Positions 49,753 to 58,608 of a stretch of 64,000 nt of DNA are shown here, piece by piece (the stretch's first letter is position 1; each line of letters opens with the position of its first letter). The translations under genes and the position numbers were made by a program. Location: contig VGBT01000004.1 of NCBI GenBank assembly GCA_016870395.1, forward strand, positions 1 to 64,000, given 5' to 3'. A model generated the notes under the pieces. The model saw nothing but the letters and a program-made list of their open reading frames with translations. It was not told where the DNA came from and searched no databases. This DNA comes from Actinomycetota bacterium. GTDB lineage: Bacteria; Actinomycetota; Acidimicrobiia; IMCC26256; JAENVU01.

Positions 49753-49881
49753 GCGGGCGGCGAGCCTACGGGATGCCTGACGCCCCAACGGATACGGGGC
49801 CGCAGCTCCCGCGCAACCCGGCAATCCAGCCGGCGCAGCGGCAGCACACCCCCGGCGCCGATCAACCGGTACCGTGCGCGG

Positions 49882-50220
49882 ATGGTCGACCCGGGAGCCC
49901 AGATCGCCGCGACTCCCGAGCCGCCGTACTACGCGGTGATCTTCACGTCGCTGCGACGCGACCCGCGCCCCGACGACGGCTACGCCGAGACCGCCGCCCG
50001 GATGGAGGCACTTGCCCGCACCGTGCCCGGGTTCCTCGGGATCGAGTCCGCCCCGGACGGGCTCGGCATCACGGTCTGCTACTGGCGCGACGAGGCCGCG
50101 ATCGCCGCGTGGAAGGAGCACGTAGAGCACGCAGCTGCCCAGCAGCGCGGCATCGGAGAGTGGTACGAGCACTACGCGGTACGCGTCGCGCGTGTCGAAC
50201 GCGAGTACGGGAGCGGTTAG
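49882..50220 (+). CDS. antibiotic-biosynthesis-monooxygenase (ABM)-like protein
   Basis: A 112-residue dimeric alpha+beta barrel protein: YAVIFTSLRRDP, ARTVPGFLGIESAPDGLGITVCYWRDEAAIAAWKEHVEHAAAQ. The VCYWRDEAAIAAWK helix is typical of ABM/heme-oxygenase-like small proteins. Function unknown (oxygenase or stress protein). Its stop overlaps the convergent DUF4190-like gene by 4 bp. Confidence 0.82.
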   Translation: MVDPGAQIAATPEPPYYAVIFTSLRRDPRPDDGYAETAARMEALARTVPGFLGIESAPDGLGITVCYWRDEAAIAAWKEHVEHAAAQQRGIGEWYEHYAVRVARVEREYGSG

Positions 50221-50735
50221 AGCCCGACCTTCCGCACGAGCGCGTCGACCCGGGCTTCGAGCGACGAAAGCTCGCGTACGAGGCTCTGGTCTGCCATCCG
50301 CAGGCTCGACTCGAGCGCGCTCAGGTCGCGCGCGATGCTCTTGTCGATCCGGTTGACGTCGGAGGAGACCGAGTCGTCGATCATCTCGATGTCGGCCGTG
50401 ACGTCGTTCTCCACGTTGCTCAGGGCCGCGTTCGTCCTGGTCGGCAAGCGCGGCATGAATGCCGCCCCGGTGACGCCGAGGAGGATCGCGACGGTCCCGA
50501 GCACCGCGCGCGTGTGGTGCCGGCCCTCGACGCCCTGGCGGTTCGCCATGACACCGACGACGACCGCCGCGATGCCAAGTGGGATCGCGGCGCAGAACCA
50601 GACCACGGTCAACCCGAGCACGGTGACCGAGATGCCGAGCACGAGCGTGACAAAGGGGGCCTGACCGAGGACGCCGCGTCTGTGCGCACTGCGCCGATCT
50701 CCTCCTCCAAATCCCAAGGACCCGTTGCCCGTCAC
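50217..50735 (-). CDS. DUF4190-like membrane protein with C-terminal coiled coil
   Basis: A 172-residue protein. Two hydrophobic segments (about 28-50 and 52-64, then 77-95) carry the APFVTLVLGISVTVLGL and IPLGIAAVVVGVMANRQG features of DUF4190. Residues about 100-170 (NVENDVTADIEMIDDSVSSDVNRIDKSIARDLSALESSL ...) are a heptad-rich coiled coil. Role unknown; a small cell-envelope scaffold is a guess. Preceded by a Gly/Arg-rich cytosolic N-terminus. Confidence 0.65.
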   Translation of the reverse strand: MTGNGSLGFGGGDRRSAHRRGVLGQAPFVTLVLGISVTVLGLTVVWFCAAIPLGIAAVVVGVMANRQGVEGRHHTRAVLGTVAILLGVTGAAFMPRLPTRTNAALSNVENDVTADIEMIDDSVSSDVNRIDKSIARDLSALESSLRMADQSLVRELSSLEARVDALVRKVGL

Positions 50736-50801
50736 GGACGGTTCCTCGACTCGCGCCCCTACCGACCTGTGCCGGCACCGGGCGCCGGCGGCCAGATCCG
50801 C

Positions 50802-51566
50802 TCAGTGCGTGAGGCCGGCACGCAGGGTCGCCACCACGTCGCGTTCGACGCCGACGAACCGCACGTAGCCCTCCACCCCGCCGAACCGGTCGCGGAGCGC
50901 GTCGAGCACTGCGTGCATCGCCGCGGCGTCAGCCTGGAAGTGCTCGCCCCCCACCTCGATTGCCCCTTCCTGAAACGCGGCGCGGTTGCGATGCCGGAGC
51001 ACGAGCACCGGCATGCGTTCGGCTGTCAGGGCGTAGTCCGCCGCGATCTCGTCGTCGGGCACGCCGAGCAGCCCGAGCACCAGCGCCGCGACGACGCCGG
51101 TGCGATCCTTGCCGGCCGCGCAGTGGAAGACCAGCGGGTGGTTCCCCGGCTCGGCGATCACGCGCAGCACCCCGGCGAACCGGTCGCCGAATCGTTCCAG
51201 CATGAGCACGTAGAACTCGTCGAGCGGCAGCATCCGGGGTGGTCCCGCGTCGACGCCGGCCGGTTCGATCGGGCCCCGGGTCTCGTCGATGATCGGCATG
51301 TGACAGAAGCGCACGCCGTGCGCCTCGAGCGGGCCGTGCGAGAACTGGTCGACCTCGTGGCCGGCGCGCAGATCGACCACAGTTCCGATGCCGAGGACGT
51401 CGAGCACGTGCCCGACGTCGGTATCGCTCATGAACGACAGCGAGTCGCTGCGAAACACCCGTCCCCGTCGCACGGTCCGCCCGTCGTCGGTGGGGTAGCC
51501 ACCGAGGTCGCGGAAGTTGGCGGGCCCTTCCAGCGGGACAAGGCGCTCCACCGCGTCGTCAGCCAT
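50802..51566 (-). CDS. protein-tyrosine/serine phosphatase (Y_phosphatase3)
   Basis: A 254-residue phosphatase of the atypical PTP (Y_phosphatase3 / MptpB-like) family. The P-loop HCAAGKDRTG gives Cys149 and Arg155 (CX5R). The opening LEGPANFRDLGGYPTDDGRTVRRGRVFRSD is diagnostic. Substrate unknown; homologues act on phosphotyrosine and phosphoinositides. Leaderless ATG 6 nt after TAGCCT, with a weak GACAT/ATGTC palindrome upstream. Confidence 0.9.
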   Translation of the reverse strand: MADDAVERLVPLEGPANFRDLGGYPTDDGRTVRRGRVFRSDSLSFMSDTDVGHVLDVLGIGTVVDLRAGHEVDQFSHGPLEAHGVRFCHMPIIDETRGPIEPAGVDAGPPRMLPLDEFYVLMLERFGDRFAGVLRVIAEPGNHPLVFHCAAGKDRTGVVAALVLGLLGVPDDEIAADYALTAERMPVLVLRHRNRAAFQEGAIEVGGEHFQADAAAMHAVLDALRDRFGGVEGYVRFVGVERDVVATLRAGLTH

Positions 51567-51587
51567 CGCTGCAGGCTACGCCGCGCT

Positions 51588-51602
51588 GACATCAGGCATG
51601 TC
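51588..51602 (-). promoter_or_regulatory. weak palindrome upstream of phosphatase gene
   Basis: GACAT-CAGGC-ATGTC, perfect 5-bp arms, 10 nt upstream of the -10 TAGCCT (51573-51578). Half-site spacing differs from the main operator family, so membership is doubtful. Confidence 0.35.
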
Positions 51603-51682
51603 GCTGAGTGTCCTGGGCTACGCGTGTTCCGCGCCTGAGCGCCGGCACGAGGTGACCGAGCGTCGAGCGTCGTCGCCGCCAC

Positions 51683-52909
51683 TCAGGTGATGTCGAGACC
51701 GAGCATCCTGATCGCGTTGCCACGGCAGATCTTGTAGACGACATCGTCGGGCAGGTGGCCCATCATCCGCTCGGCGACCTCCTTGGTGTGGGGCCAGGTG
51801 GAGTCGGTGTGGGGGTAGTCCGTCTCGAAGGTCACGTTGTCGACCCCGATGCGATGCAGCGACTCGAGGCCGTGGTTGTCACGGAAGAAGCACCCGTAGA
51901 CCTGCCGGTAGTAGTACGTCGACGGCGGCTCGGGGATCGTGTCGCGCACGCCGCCCCAGGCCCGGTGCTCGCTCCAGACGTCGTCGGCGCGCTCGAGGAT
52001 GTAGGGAAGCCAGCCGATCTGGCCCTCGGAGTACGCGAGGCGCAGCTCCGGGAACCGCACCAGGACCCCGGAAAAGAGGAAGTCGGAGAGGCTCGCCATC
52101 GCGTTGCCGAAGCTCAACGTCGCGGCGACGGCCACGGGCGCGTCGACCGACGTGGCGGGCATCTTCGAGCTCGAGCCGATGTGCATGCACACCACGTTGC
52201 CTGTCTCGGCGCACGCAGCGAAGAAGGGATCCCAGTGCCCGCTGTGGATGCTGGGCAGGCCGAGCGCGGGCGGGATCTCGCTGAAGCACACCGCGCGCAC
52301 GCCGCGTGCCGCGTTGCGGCGCACCTCCGCCGCCGCGACCTCCGGATCCCAGAGCGGCAGGATGACGAGTGGCACGAGCGCCCCGGCGCTGTCCCCGCAC
52401 CACTCCTCCACCATCCAGTCGTTGTACGCGTAGATGCAGGCCTCGGCAAGCTCGCGGTCGGTCGCCTCGAGGAACGTCTGGCCACAGAACCGGGCGAACG
52501 TCGGGAACGACAGCGAGGCGTCGACGTGGTTCATCGCCATGTCGTCGACCCGAGCCTTCGGGTCGTAGCACCCCGGACGCATCTCGTCATAGGTGATCGG
52601 CGACATCGTCATGTCGTCCCGGTCGAAGCCGGCCGCCGCGACGTGACGTTTGTTGATGTAGACGAGGTCCTCGTAGACCCAGCAGTCTGCCTTCGGGCCG
52701 TCGGGATCGAAGGTCTGCTCGTAGGTGCCGCCCCCCACGTGACGCATGCTCCCGATCCCGCGCCGCTCCACCTTCGGGCCAGCGTCCCGGAGCCGCGCCG
52801 ACAGCCACGTGGTCCAGAGGTGCGGCGGCTCGACCACGTGGTCGTCCACGCTGACGATCCTGGGGATCTCCGTGCCGGGCTGGGTCGACTGCTCGACGGT
52901 GGCGGTCAC
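51683..52909 (-). CDS. amidohydrolase 2 family (ACMSD-like) protein, paralogue 3
   Basis: A 408-residue TIM-barrel metal enzyme, third of the set: RIVSVDDHVVEPPHLWTTWL, CMHIGSSSKMPATS, AYSEGQIGWLPYILERAD and ETDYPHTDSTWPHTKEVAE. The CMHIGSSSK segment is identical to that of the 38045 paralogue, so those two are closest. GTG start. Under the longest operator of the window (25-nt palindrome at 52936). Confidence 0.9.
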   Translation of the reverse strand: MTATVEQSTQPGTEIPRIVSVDDHVVEPPHLWTTWLSARLRDAGPKVERRGIGSMRHVGGGTYEQTFDPDGPKADCWVYEDLVYINKRHVAAAGFDRDDMTMSPITYDEMRPGCYDPKARVDDMAMNHVDASLSFPTFARFCGQTFLEATDRELAEACIYAYNDWMVEEWCGDSAGALVPLVILPLWDPEVAAAEVRRNAARGVRAVCFSEIPPALGLPSIHSGHWDPFFAACAETGNVVCMHIGSSSKMPATSVDAPVAVAATLSFGNAMASLSDFLFSGVLVRFPELRLAYSEGQIGWLPYILERADDVWSEHRAWGGVRDTIPEPPSTYYYRQVYGCFFRDNHGLESLHRIGVDNVTFETDYPHTDSTWPHTKEVAERMMGHLPDDVVYKICRGNAIRMLGLDIT

Positions 52910-52935
52910 ACTGAGCTCCCCAAGGCCCGTCGGAT

Positions 52936-52960
52936 CTAATCTGACGATCCGTCAGATTAG
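52936..52960 (-). promoter_or_regulatory. 25-nt perfect operator of amidohydrolase paralogue 3
   Basis: CTAATCTGACG-ATC-CGTCAGATTAG: 11-bp perfect arms around ATC, the longest and best example of the TGACG-N3-CGTCA type. It lies 26 nt upstream of the GTG at 52909. Minus-strand TAGATC adjoining the right arm could be the -10. Confidence 0.85.
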
Positions 52961-52981
52961 TGGGCCGCGGTGGCGTTGCCG

Positions 52982-54496
52982 CTAGCAGCGAGCGCCCTCG
53001 GGTGGGGGCTCGAGGTCGACCAGGTACCGGATGGCAAGGTCCTCGAGGCAGCGCGGGCCGTCGAGCAGGGACGTGTGGGTAGAGCCCTCCACCACCACCA
53101 GACGACCGCTGCCGAGCTGGCGGGCCAGGCTCTCGGACCACTCGACCGGTGTCGCCGGGTCGCCGGTGGTGCCGATCACCATGATCGGCGCCGCTCCCGG
53201 CGCGCGCACCGGACCCGTCGTCGCCGTGACTGCAGGTACCGGCCAGAACGAGCACGGGTACCCGAGCCCGGTGTTCGCCGCGCCGAAGTCGGGCGAGGCG
53301 ATCGTCGCGCGTGCCTGGGCCTCGCGCATCTCGGTCACACTCAGCTGGGGGACGTCGATGCAGCTGATCGCGAGGAACGCCGGCCACTCGGCGTCGTAGG
53401 TGCCGTCGGAGCTGCGACCCACGTAGACGTCGAACTCGTCGAGCAGCGCGCTCGGGTCGCCGCGCTCGGCGTCGCGCAGGGCTTCGGCGAGGTCGTCGTA
53501 GGCAGGCGCCCCCTCGTACAGCGGCGACGCCAACGCCAGGTCGAGATGCGTAGGTCCGAGAACCCGCCTGTCGTCGGCGCGAATCTCGCCCCGCTCGGTG
53601 CGAGCCCGCAGCGCCTCGAGACCGCCGCGAGGGTCACCGTCGTGATGGAACGCGCAGTCGTCGTCGGCGGCGCAGTCGTCGAGGAACGCCTGCAGCGCCC
53701 GGTCGAAGCCCTGGGCCTGCTCGATGCCGACGTCCTCGGCCGGTACCGACGGGTCGACGGCACCGTCGAGGATCAAGGCACGAACCCGATCGGGGTACGC
53801 CTGCGCGTACAGCGCGCCGAGGTAGGTGCCGTAGGAGAAGCCCACGTAGGTGAGCTGCTCGTCTCCCAGCGCCTGGCGCAGCAGGTCCATGTCGCGCACC
53901 GTGTCTTGCGACGAGATGTTCGCCAACCAGTCGCCCGATCGCGCTTCGCACTCAGCCGCGAAACGCGCCGCGGCGGTCTCGAGCGCCTCCTGCTCCGCGG
54001 GATCGTCGGGGGCCGAGTCGGGCTCGAACAGGTAGTCGAGCCGGTCACCGCAGTCCACCGGCGCGCTGTCACCGCTGCCCCGGGGATCCCAGGCCACTAC
54101 GTCGAACCGGTCGGTGACCTCGTTCGGAAAGAGGCTCGCGAAATACTCTGCCCACTCGGTCCCGTCTGCCCCCGGACCTCCGGGATTGACGAGCAGCGAT
54201 CCGATCCGCGCCTCGGGATCGGCCTGTGACCCGCGTGCGACGGCGAGCTCCACCTGGTCCCCGTCGGGCTTGTCGTGGTCACGGGGGACGCTCAACGTCG
54301 CGCACTCGCCCTCGTCGCAGTCGTGCCAGACGAGGGGCCCGACCGGGCTGGCACCAGAGGTCGTGGTCGTAGCCCGGGAGGTCGTCGTCGTGGTGCGCGG
54401 CCGTGCCTCGTCGACAACGCCCGACGCGCACGCCGTCACGAGGACCGTGAAGACTGCGACGCAGGGAGCAGCGGCCACGGCCGCGGGCAAGCGCAT
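52982..54496 (-). CDS. secreted tripeptidyl-aminopeptidase-like alpha/beta-hydrolase lipoprotein
   Basis: A 504-residue exported hydrolase. Lipoprotein signal MRLPAAVAAAPCVAVFTVLV with lipobox TAC and Cys23, then a Thr-rich linker. The S33-type peptidase fold has LLVNPGGPGADG, the nucleophile GFSYGTYLG, the acid GTTGDPATP and the His STHTSLL. Six or more Cys suggest extracellular disulfides. Function: removal of N-terminal tripeptides or proline peptides outside the cell. The ATG at 54496 is preferred to 54517 because it gives a normal signal peptide with GGTGGTG upstream. Confidence 0.85.
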   Translation of the reverse strand: MRLPAAVAAAPCVAVFTVLVTACASGVVDEARPRTTTTTSRATTTTSGASPVGPLVWHDCDEGECATLSVPRDHDKPDGDQVELAVARGSQADPEARIGSLLVNPGGPGADGTEWAEYFASLFPNEVTDRFDVVAWDPRGSGDSAPVDCGDRLDYLFEPDSAPDDPAEQEALETAAARFAAECEARSGDWLANISSQDTVRDMDLLRQALGDEQLTYVGFSYGTYLGALYAQAYPDRVRALILDGAVDPSVPAEDVGIEQAQGFDRALQAFLDDCAADDDCAFHHDGDPRGGLEALRARTERGEIRADDRRVLGPTHLDLALASPLYEGAPAYDDLAEALRDAERGDPSALLDEFDVYVGRSSDGTYDAEWPAFLAISCIDVPQLSVTEMREAQARATIASPDFGAANTGLGYPCSFWPVPAVTATTGPVRAPGAAPIMVIGTTGDPATPVEWSESLARQLGSGRLVVVEGSTHTSLLDGPRCLEDLAIRYLVDLEPPPEGARC

Positions 54497-54599
54497 GAAG
54501 GCACCACCGTGCCACATTAGGGGTCGCTCGGCGGCGCGACCCGTTGAAATGCTCGGGCACGCCGGTAGCGTGGGCGATCCTTACGACGAGGAGCCGACG

Positions 54600-56024
54600 A
54601 TGGACCTGCTGATCGGTGGTCGGGCTCGCGCCGCGGCCGACAGCGCGAGGTTCGCAGTACGGGAGCCGGCCACCGGCGCCGAGCTGGCGACCGTGGCGCG
54701 GGCTGGTCTCCCCGACGTCGACGCGGCGCTCCGCGCCGCTACCGAGGCCTTCGACGCCGGCGTCTGGGCGAACCGGAGCGCAACCGAGCGCGGCCGAGTG
54801 CTGCTTCGCGTCGCGACCCTGATGCGCGAGCACGGCGAGGAGCTCGCCGTCCTCGAAGCGCGCAACGCCGGACACCCGATTGCCGACGCCCGCTGGGAGG
54901 TGGAGGCCGCGGCCGGCACCTTCGAGTACTACGCGGGCGCAGCCAACAAGCTTTTCGGCGAGGTCGTCCCGGTGCAGGATCCCGGTCTCGACGTGGTGTT
55001 GCGCGAGCCGGTCGGTGTATGCGCGCTCATCGTGCCCTGGAACTTCCCGCTCCTCATCACGTGCTGGAAAGCCGCACCCGCGCTCGCGTGCGGAAACGCG
55101 GTCGTGATCAAGCCCGCGTCGCTGACCCCGCTGACGGCGCTACGCCTCGGCGAGCTTCTGGTCGAGGCCGGCGTTCCCGAGGGTTGCGTGTCCGTGCTTC
55201 CCGGCCCGGGTGCGACGATCGGCGACGCGCTCGTCGGCGATCCGCGGGTCCACAAGATCGGGTTCACGGGTGAGACGAAGACCGGCGCCGCGATCCTGCG
55301 GACCTCGTCGGAGAACATCGCCCGAGTCAGCCTCGAGCTCGGCGGAAAGTCGGCGTGCGTGGTGTTCGCCGACGCGGACTGGCAGCGGGCTGCCGCGGAG
55401 ACTCCGATGGCGGTGTTCGCGAACGCCGGCCAGGACTGCTGCGCCCGGAGCCGGATCGTGGTGGAACGGCCGGTCTACGACGACTTCGTCGCCGCATTCA
55501 CTCGCCACACCGAGGCCATCCACGTGGGCGCTCCGCTAGATGCGGCGACCGAGATGGGCCCGATGATCTCACCCGCTCAGCGCCAGGTGTCGATCGACTA
55601 CCTCGAGGTCGCCGAGACGGAGGGTGCCGAGCGAGTCACCGGCGGCGAGGTCCCCGATGATCCCGGTGCGTTCCTCACGCCCGCCGTCCTCGCAGGCGTG
55701 CGCAACGAGATGCGCGTCGCGCAGGAGGAGATCTTCGGCCCCGTCGCCTGCGTGATCCCCTTCGACGACGAAGCCGACGCGATCCGGATCGCCAACGACG
55801 TCCCGTACGGGCTATCGGGTTCGGTGTTCACGCGCGACCTCGGGCGGGCGATCCGTGTCAGCCGCGCGATCCGCACGGGCGTCCTGTCGGTCAACACCAA
55901 CCGCAGCGTGCGCACCGAGGCACCGTTCGGTGGCTACAAGCGTTCCGGCCTGGGCCGAGAGCTCGGCATGCACGCCATGCACCACTACACCGAGGTCAAG
56001 AACGTCTTCTTCTCGTCCGAGTGA
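54600..56024 (+). CDS. aldehyde dehydrogenase (NAD-dependent)
   Basis: A 474-residue ALDH. Cys280 (NAGQDCCARSRI), Glu246 (LELGGKSA), VPWNFP and FTGETKTG. The TGETKTG, GQDCCA and GGYKRSGLGRELG patterns resemble gamma-aminobutyraldehyde, betaine-aldehyde or gamma-glutamyl-GABA-aldehyde dehydrogenases. This suggests a link with the glutamine synthetase/amidotransferase pair at 59444-61548, although 3.4 kb apart. ATG at 54600 has GAGGAG upstream. Convergent with the luciferase-like gene. Confidence 0.92.
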   Translation: MDLLIGGRARAAADSARFAVREPATGAELATVARAGLPDVDAALRAATEAFDAGVWANRSATERGRVLLRVATLMREHGEELAVLEARNAGHPIADARWEVEAAAGTFEYYAGAANKLFGEVVPVQDPGLDVVLREPVGVCALIVPWNFPLLITCWKAAPALACGNAVVIKPASLTPLTALRLGELLVEAGVPEGCVSVLPGPGATIGDALVGDPRVHKIGFTGETKTGAAILRTSSENIARVSLELGGKSACVVFADADWQRAAAETPMAVFANAGQDCCARSRIVVERPVYDDFVAAFTRHTEAIHVGAPLDAATEMGPMISPAQRQVSIDYLEVAETEGAERVTGGEVPDDPGAFLTPAVLAGVRNEMRVAQEEIFGPVACVIPFDDEADAIRIANDVPYGLSGSVFTRDLGRAIRVSRAIRTGVLSVNTNRSVRTEAPFGGYKRSGLGRELGMHAMHHYTEVKNVFFSSE

Positions 56025-56038
56025 GGCGCGAGTCGGGC

Positions 56039-56944
56039 TCAGGCGGCGAACGCGGCTGCGAGGTCGGCGAGGAACGGGGCAACGTCGTCCACGGACCGCA
56101 CCGACGGGCCCAGCGTCACCGACACCGACGTGATCCCGGCCGCGGCCAGCTCGGATGCCGACGCGACCATCGCGTCGAGATCGGCACCCCCCTGCGCGTT
56201 TGCCAGCGCGCGCAGCGGGAGCCGCACACCGAGCGCCGACGGGTCTCGCCCGCGCTCACGGAACGCGCCGCGCAGCCGCTCCACGAAGACCGCGATCTCG
56301 TCGAGCGTCACGCCGAGCGGGAGCCAGCCGTCGCCCAGCTCGGCGATCCGCGCCAAGGTCGTGTCGGTCGGTCCACCCCCGAACCAGATCGGGACGCGCG
56401 GCTGCACCGGTCTCGGCAGGCACCACACCTCCGAAAAGTCCGCGGTCGGCGACGAGAACGACACGGGCTGCTCCTGCTCCCACAGCGCACGGCACGCGCG
56501 CAGTGCGTCGTCCATGCGCGCCCCGCGGCCGGCGAACGCCATGCCCGGCTCCGTGAACTCCTCGCGCTGCCACCCCGTCCCGACCCCGAGGTCGACCCGA
56601 CCCCGCGACAGCACGTCGAGCGTCGCGACGGTCTTCGCGAGCAGGGTCACCGGCCGGAGCGGTGCGATCAGCACTCCGGTCCCCAGCCGCACCCGGCTGG
56701 TGACGCCGGCCATCGCCGCGAGAGTGGTCATCGCCTCCAGCCACGGCTCGCTCGGCGGGTACGGGAACTTCCCGAACGGGTAGCGGTCGGTGCGCGCCCC
56801 CATCACGACGTGGTCCGGCATCACGAGCTGGTGCACGCCGGCCTCGTCGGCAGCCCGCGCGACGTCGAGCACGCCGGCGAGATCGTCGCCGAAGAGCCGG
56901 GTGAGCCCGGAGACGGTGACGGAGAGGGTCGGACGCCCCGTCAC
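56039..56944 (-). CDS. luciferase-like (LLM) F420-dependent oxidoreductase
   Basis: A 301-residue TIM-barrel LLM protein: VLDVARAADEAGVHQLVMPDHVVMG, LGTGVLIAPLRPVTLLAKTVATLDVLSRGRVDLGVGTGW, WFGGGPTDTTLARIAELGDGW. The RVDLGVGTGW and IWFGGG motifs are those of actinobacterial F420-dependent dehydrogenases. Substrate unknown. Its ATG overlaps the lysS stop (ATGA), so it may be co-transcribed with lysS. Confidence 0.88.
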   Translation of the reverse strand: MTGRPTLSVTVSGLTRLFGDDLAGVLDVARAADEAGVHQLVMPDHVVMGARTDRYPFGKFPYPPSEPWLEAMTTLAAMAGVTSRVRLGTGVLIAPLRPVTLLAKTVATLDVLSRGRVDLGVGTGWQREEFTEPGMAFAGRGARMDDALRACRALWEQEQPVSFSSPTADFSEVWCLPRPVQPRVPIWFGGGPTDTTLARIAELGDGWLPLGVTLDEIAVFVERLRGAFRERGRDPSALGVRLPLRALANAQGGADLDAMVASASELAAAGITSVSVTLGPSVRSVDDVAPFLADLAAAFAA

Positions 56945-58530
56945 GTGAGCCCGCCCATGCCGGGCTCGGGTCGCAACGTGGGGAAGAGGATCACCTCGCG
57001 GACGCTCGGCGTGCCGGCGAGGAGCATGACGAGCCGGTCGACGCCGATCCCGAGCCCGCCCGTGGGTGGCATGCCGTACTCGAGCGCGCGCACGTAGTCG
57101 AGGTCGACGTCACCCGCCTCCGCGTCGCCGCCCGCCTTCGCCGCCGCTTCGGCCTCGAAGCGCTCGAGCTGCTCGACCGGGTCGTTCAGCTCGCTGTACG
57201 CGTTGGCCAGCTCGCGTCGCGCCACGATGAGCTCGAAGCGCTCGACGAGCGTCGGGTCGTCGCGGTGCGCCCGCGCGAGGGGCGACACCTCACGCGGGTA
57301 GTCGACCACGAACGTCGGCTGGAGGAGCTGCGGCTCGACCAGCTCGTCGAAGACCTCGACCGTGCAGCGCCCCGCACCCCACTCCGGTGCGTAGCCCCGC
57401 TCGAGCCTGTCGAGCACCGCGCGCGCCGCCTCGACGGGCATCGCCGGATGCAGGTCGACGCCGGCGTGCCGCTTGATCAGCTCGACCATCGTCGCCCGCG
57501 GGTACGGCGGCGTGAGGTCGACCTCCAGGTCGCCGTACCGCACGGTCAGGTCCGGGAGCACCGCCCGAGCGGAAGCGACCACGAGGCCCTCCACGAGGTC
57601 CATCATGTCGTGGTAGTCGGCGAACGCCTGGTACGCCTCGAGCATCGTGAACTCGGGGTTGTGCGTGGTGTCGATGCCCTCGTTGCGAAAGACGCGACCG
57701 ACCTCGAAGACACGGTCGAAGCCACCCACGATGAGTCGCTTCAGGTGCAGCTCGAGCGCGATCCGCAAGTACAGGTCGAGGTCGAGCGCGTTGTGGTGCG
57801 TGACGAACGGCCGCGCGGTCGCGCCTCCCTGGATGCTCTGGAGCACCGGGCCCTCGATCTCCTTGAACCCGCGCTCGAGCAGATGGCGCCGGAGCGCGGC
57901 GAGGATCTCGATGCGAACGTGGGCGACCCGACGCGCCTCCTCGTTGACCACGAGATCGACGTAGCGCTGGCGATACCGGGTGTCGACGTCGGCGAGCCCG
58001 TGCCACTTGTCGGGGAGCGGCCGCAGCGCCTTCGCCAGCAGCGTGCACTCCTCCACCTTCACGGAGAGCTCGCCGCGCCGGGTCGTCATCACCGTTCCGG
58101 CTACCCCGACCCAGTCGCCCCGGTCCAGCTCGTCGAACGCGCGGTGGCGCTCCTCGCCGAGCGAGTCGTCGCTCACGAAGAGCTGGATCGTGTCGTCGCG
58201 GTCCTGCAGCGTCGCGAACGACAGCTTGCCCTGGCGGCGCAGCGTGAGCAGCCGACCCGCGATGTGCACGCTCGTGTCCGTCTCGGTGCCGGGCGCGAGG
58301 TCGGCGTGGGCGAAGCGGATCTCGGTGGCCGTGTGCGTGCGGTCGAAGCGCACGGGATACGGGTCGGTGCCGGCGGCTCGCATCGCCTCGACCTTGGCCA
58401 CCCGTTGGGCCCGCAGGTCGGCGGGCTCCGTGTTGTCCGGAGCGTCGGTGGCATAGGGAGCCGGGGCATCACCGGCCCGAGCGGTAGGTTCGGCGGCCTC
58501 GCCCGGAGGGCTCGCGTCGTCGTGAGGCAT
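56941..58530 (-). CDS. lysS: class II lysyl-tRNA synthetase
   Basis: A 529-residue LysRS. An acidic, low-complexity N-terminal extension (about 1-40) precedes the OB-fold anticodon domain (VHIAGRLLTLRRQGKLSFATLQD) and the class II core: motif 1 FKEIEGPVLQSIQGGATARPF, motif 2 FRNEGIDTTHNPEFTMLEAY, motif 3 GLGIGVDRLVMLL. It charges tRNA-Lys. Leaderless ATG 8 nt after TAGCCT. The extension replaces the usual short N-terminus and may be domain-specific to this lineage. Confidence 0.96.
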   Translation of the reverse strand: MPHDDASPPGEAAEPTARAGDAPAPYATDAPDNTEPADLRAQRVAKVEAMRAAGTDPYPVRFDRTHTATEIRFAHADLAPGTETDTSVHIAGRLLTLRRQGKLSFATLQDRDDTIQLFVSDDSLGEERHRAFDELDRGDWVGVAGTVMTTRRGELSVKVEECTLLAKALRPLPDKWHGLADVDTRYRQRYVDLVVNEEARRVAHVRIEILAALRRHLLERGFKEIEGPVLQSIQGGATARPFVTHHNALDLDLYLRIALELHLKRLIVGGFDRVFEVGRVFRNEGIDTTHNPEFTMLEAYQAFADYHDMMDLVEGLVVASARAVLPDLTVRYGDLEVDLTPPYPRATMVELIKRHAGVDLHPAMPVEAARAVLDRLERGYAPEWGAGRCTVEVFDELVEPQLLQPTFVVDYPREVSPLARAHRDDPTLVERFELIVARRELANAYSELNDPVEQLERFEAEAAAKAGGDAEAGDVDLDYVRALEYGMPPTGGLGIGVDRLVMLLAGTPSVREVILFPTLRPEPGMGGLT

Positions 58531-58608
58531 CCGGGTCGAGGCTAGTGGTCCCGATGCAGGGTGCTCCGGATCGTTTCGGGCGCGCCCCCGACCCCTTCGG
58601 AGCAGAAG

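Noticed and set aside
49778-49791. Operator upstream of the full-length acyl-CoA dehydrogenase
   Set aside because: TGACG is followed by an imperfect CAACGG half; below the quality of the other sites.
52936-52960. Naming the operator as KstR, KstR2 or FadR
   Set aside because: The dyad TGACG-N3-CGTCA does not match the consensus of those regulators as I know them, and no such gene is in the window.
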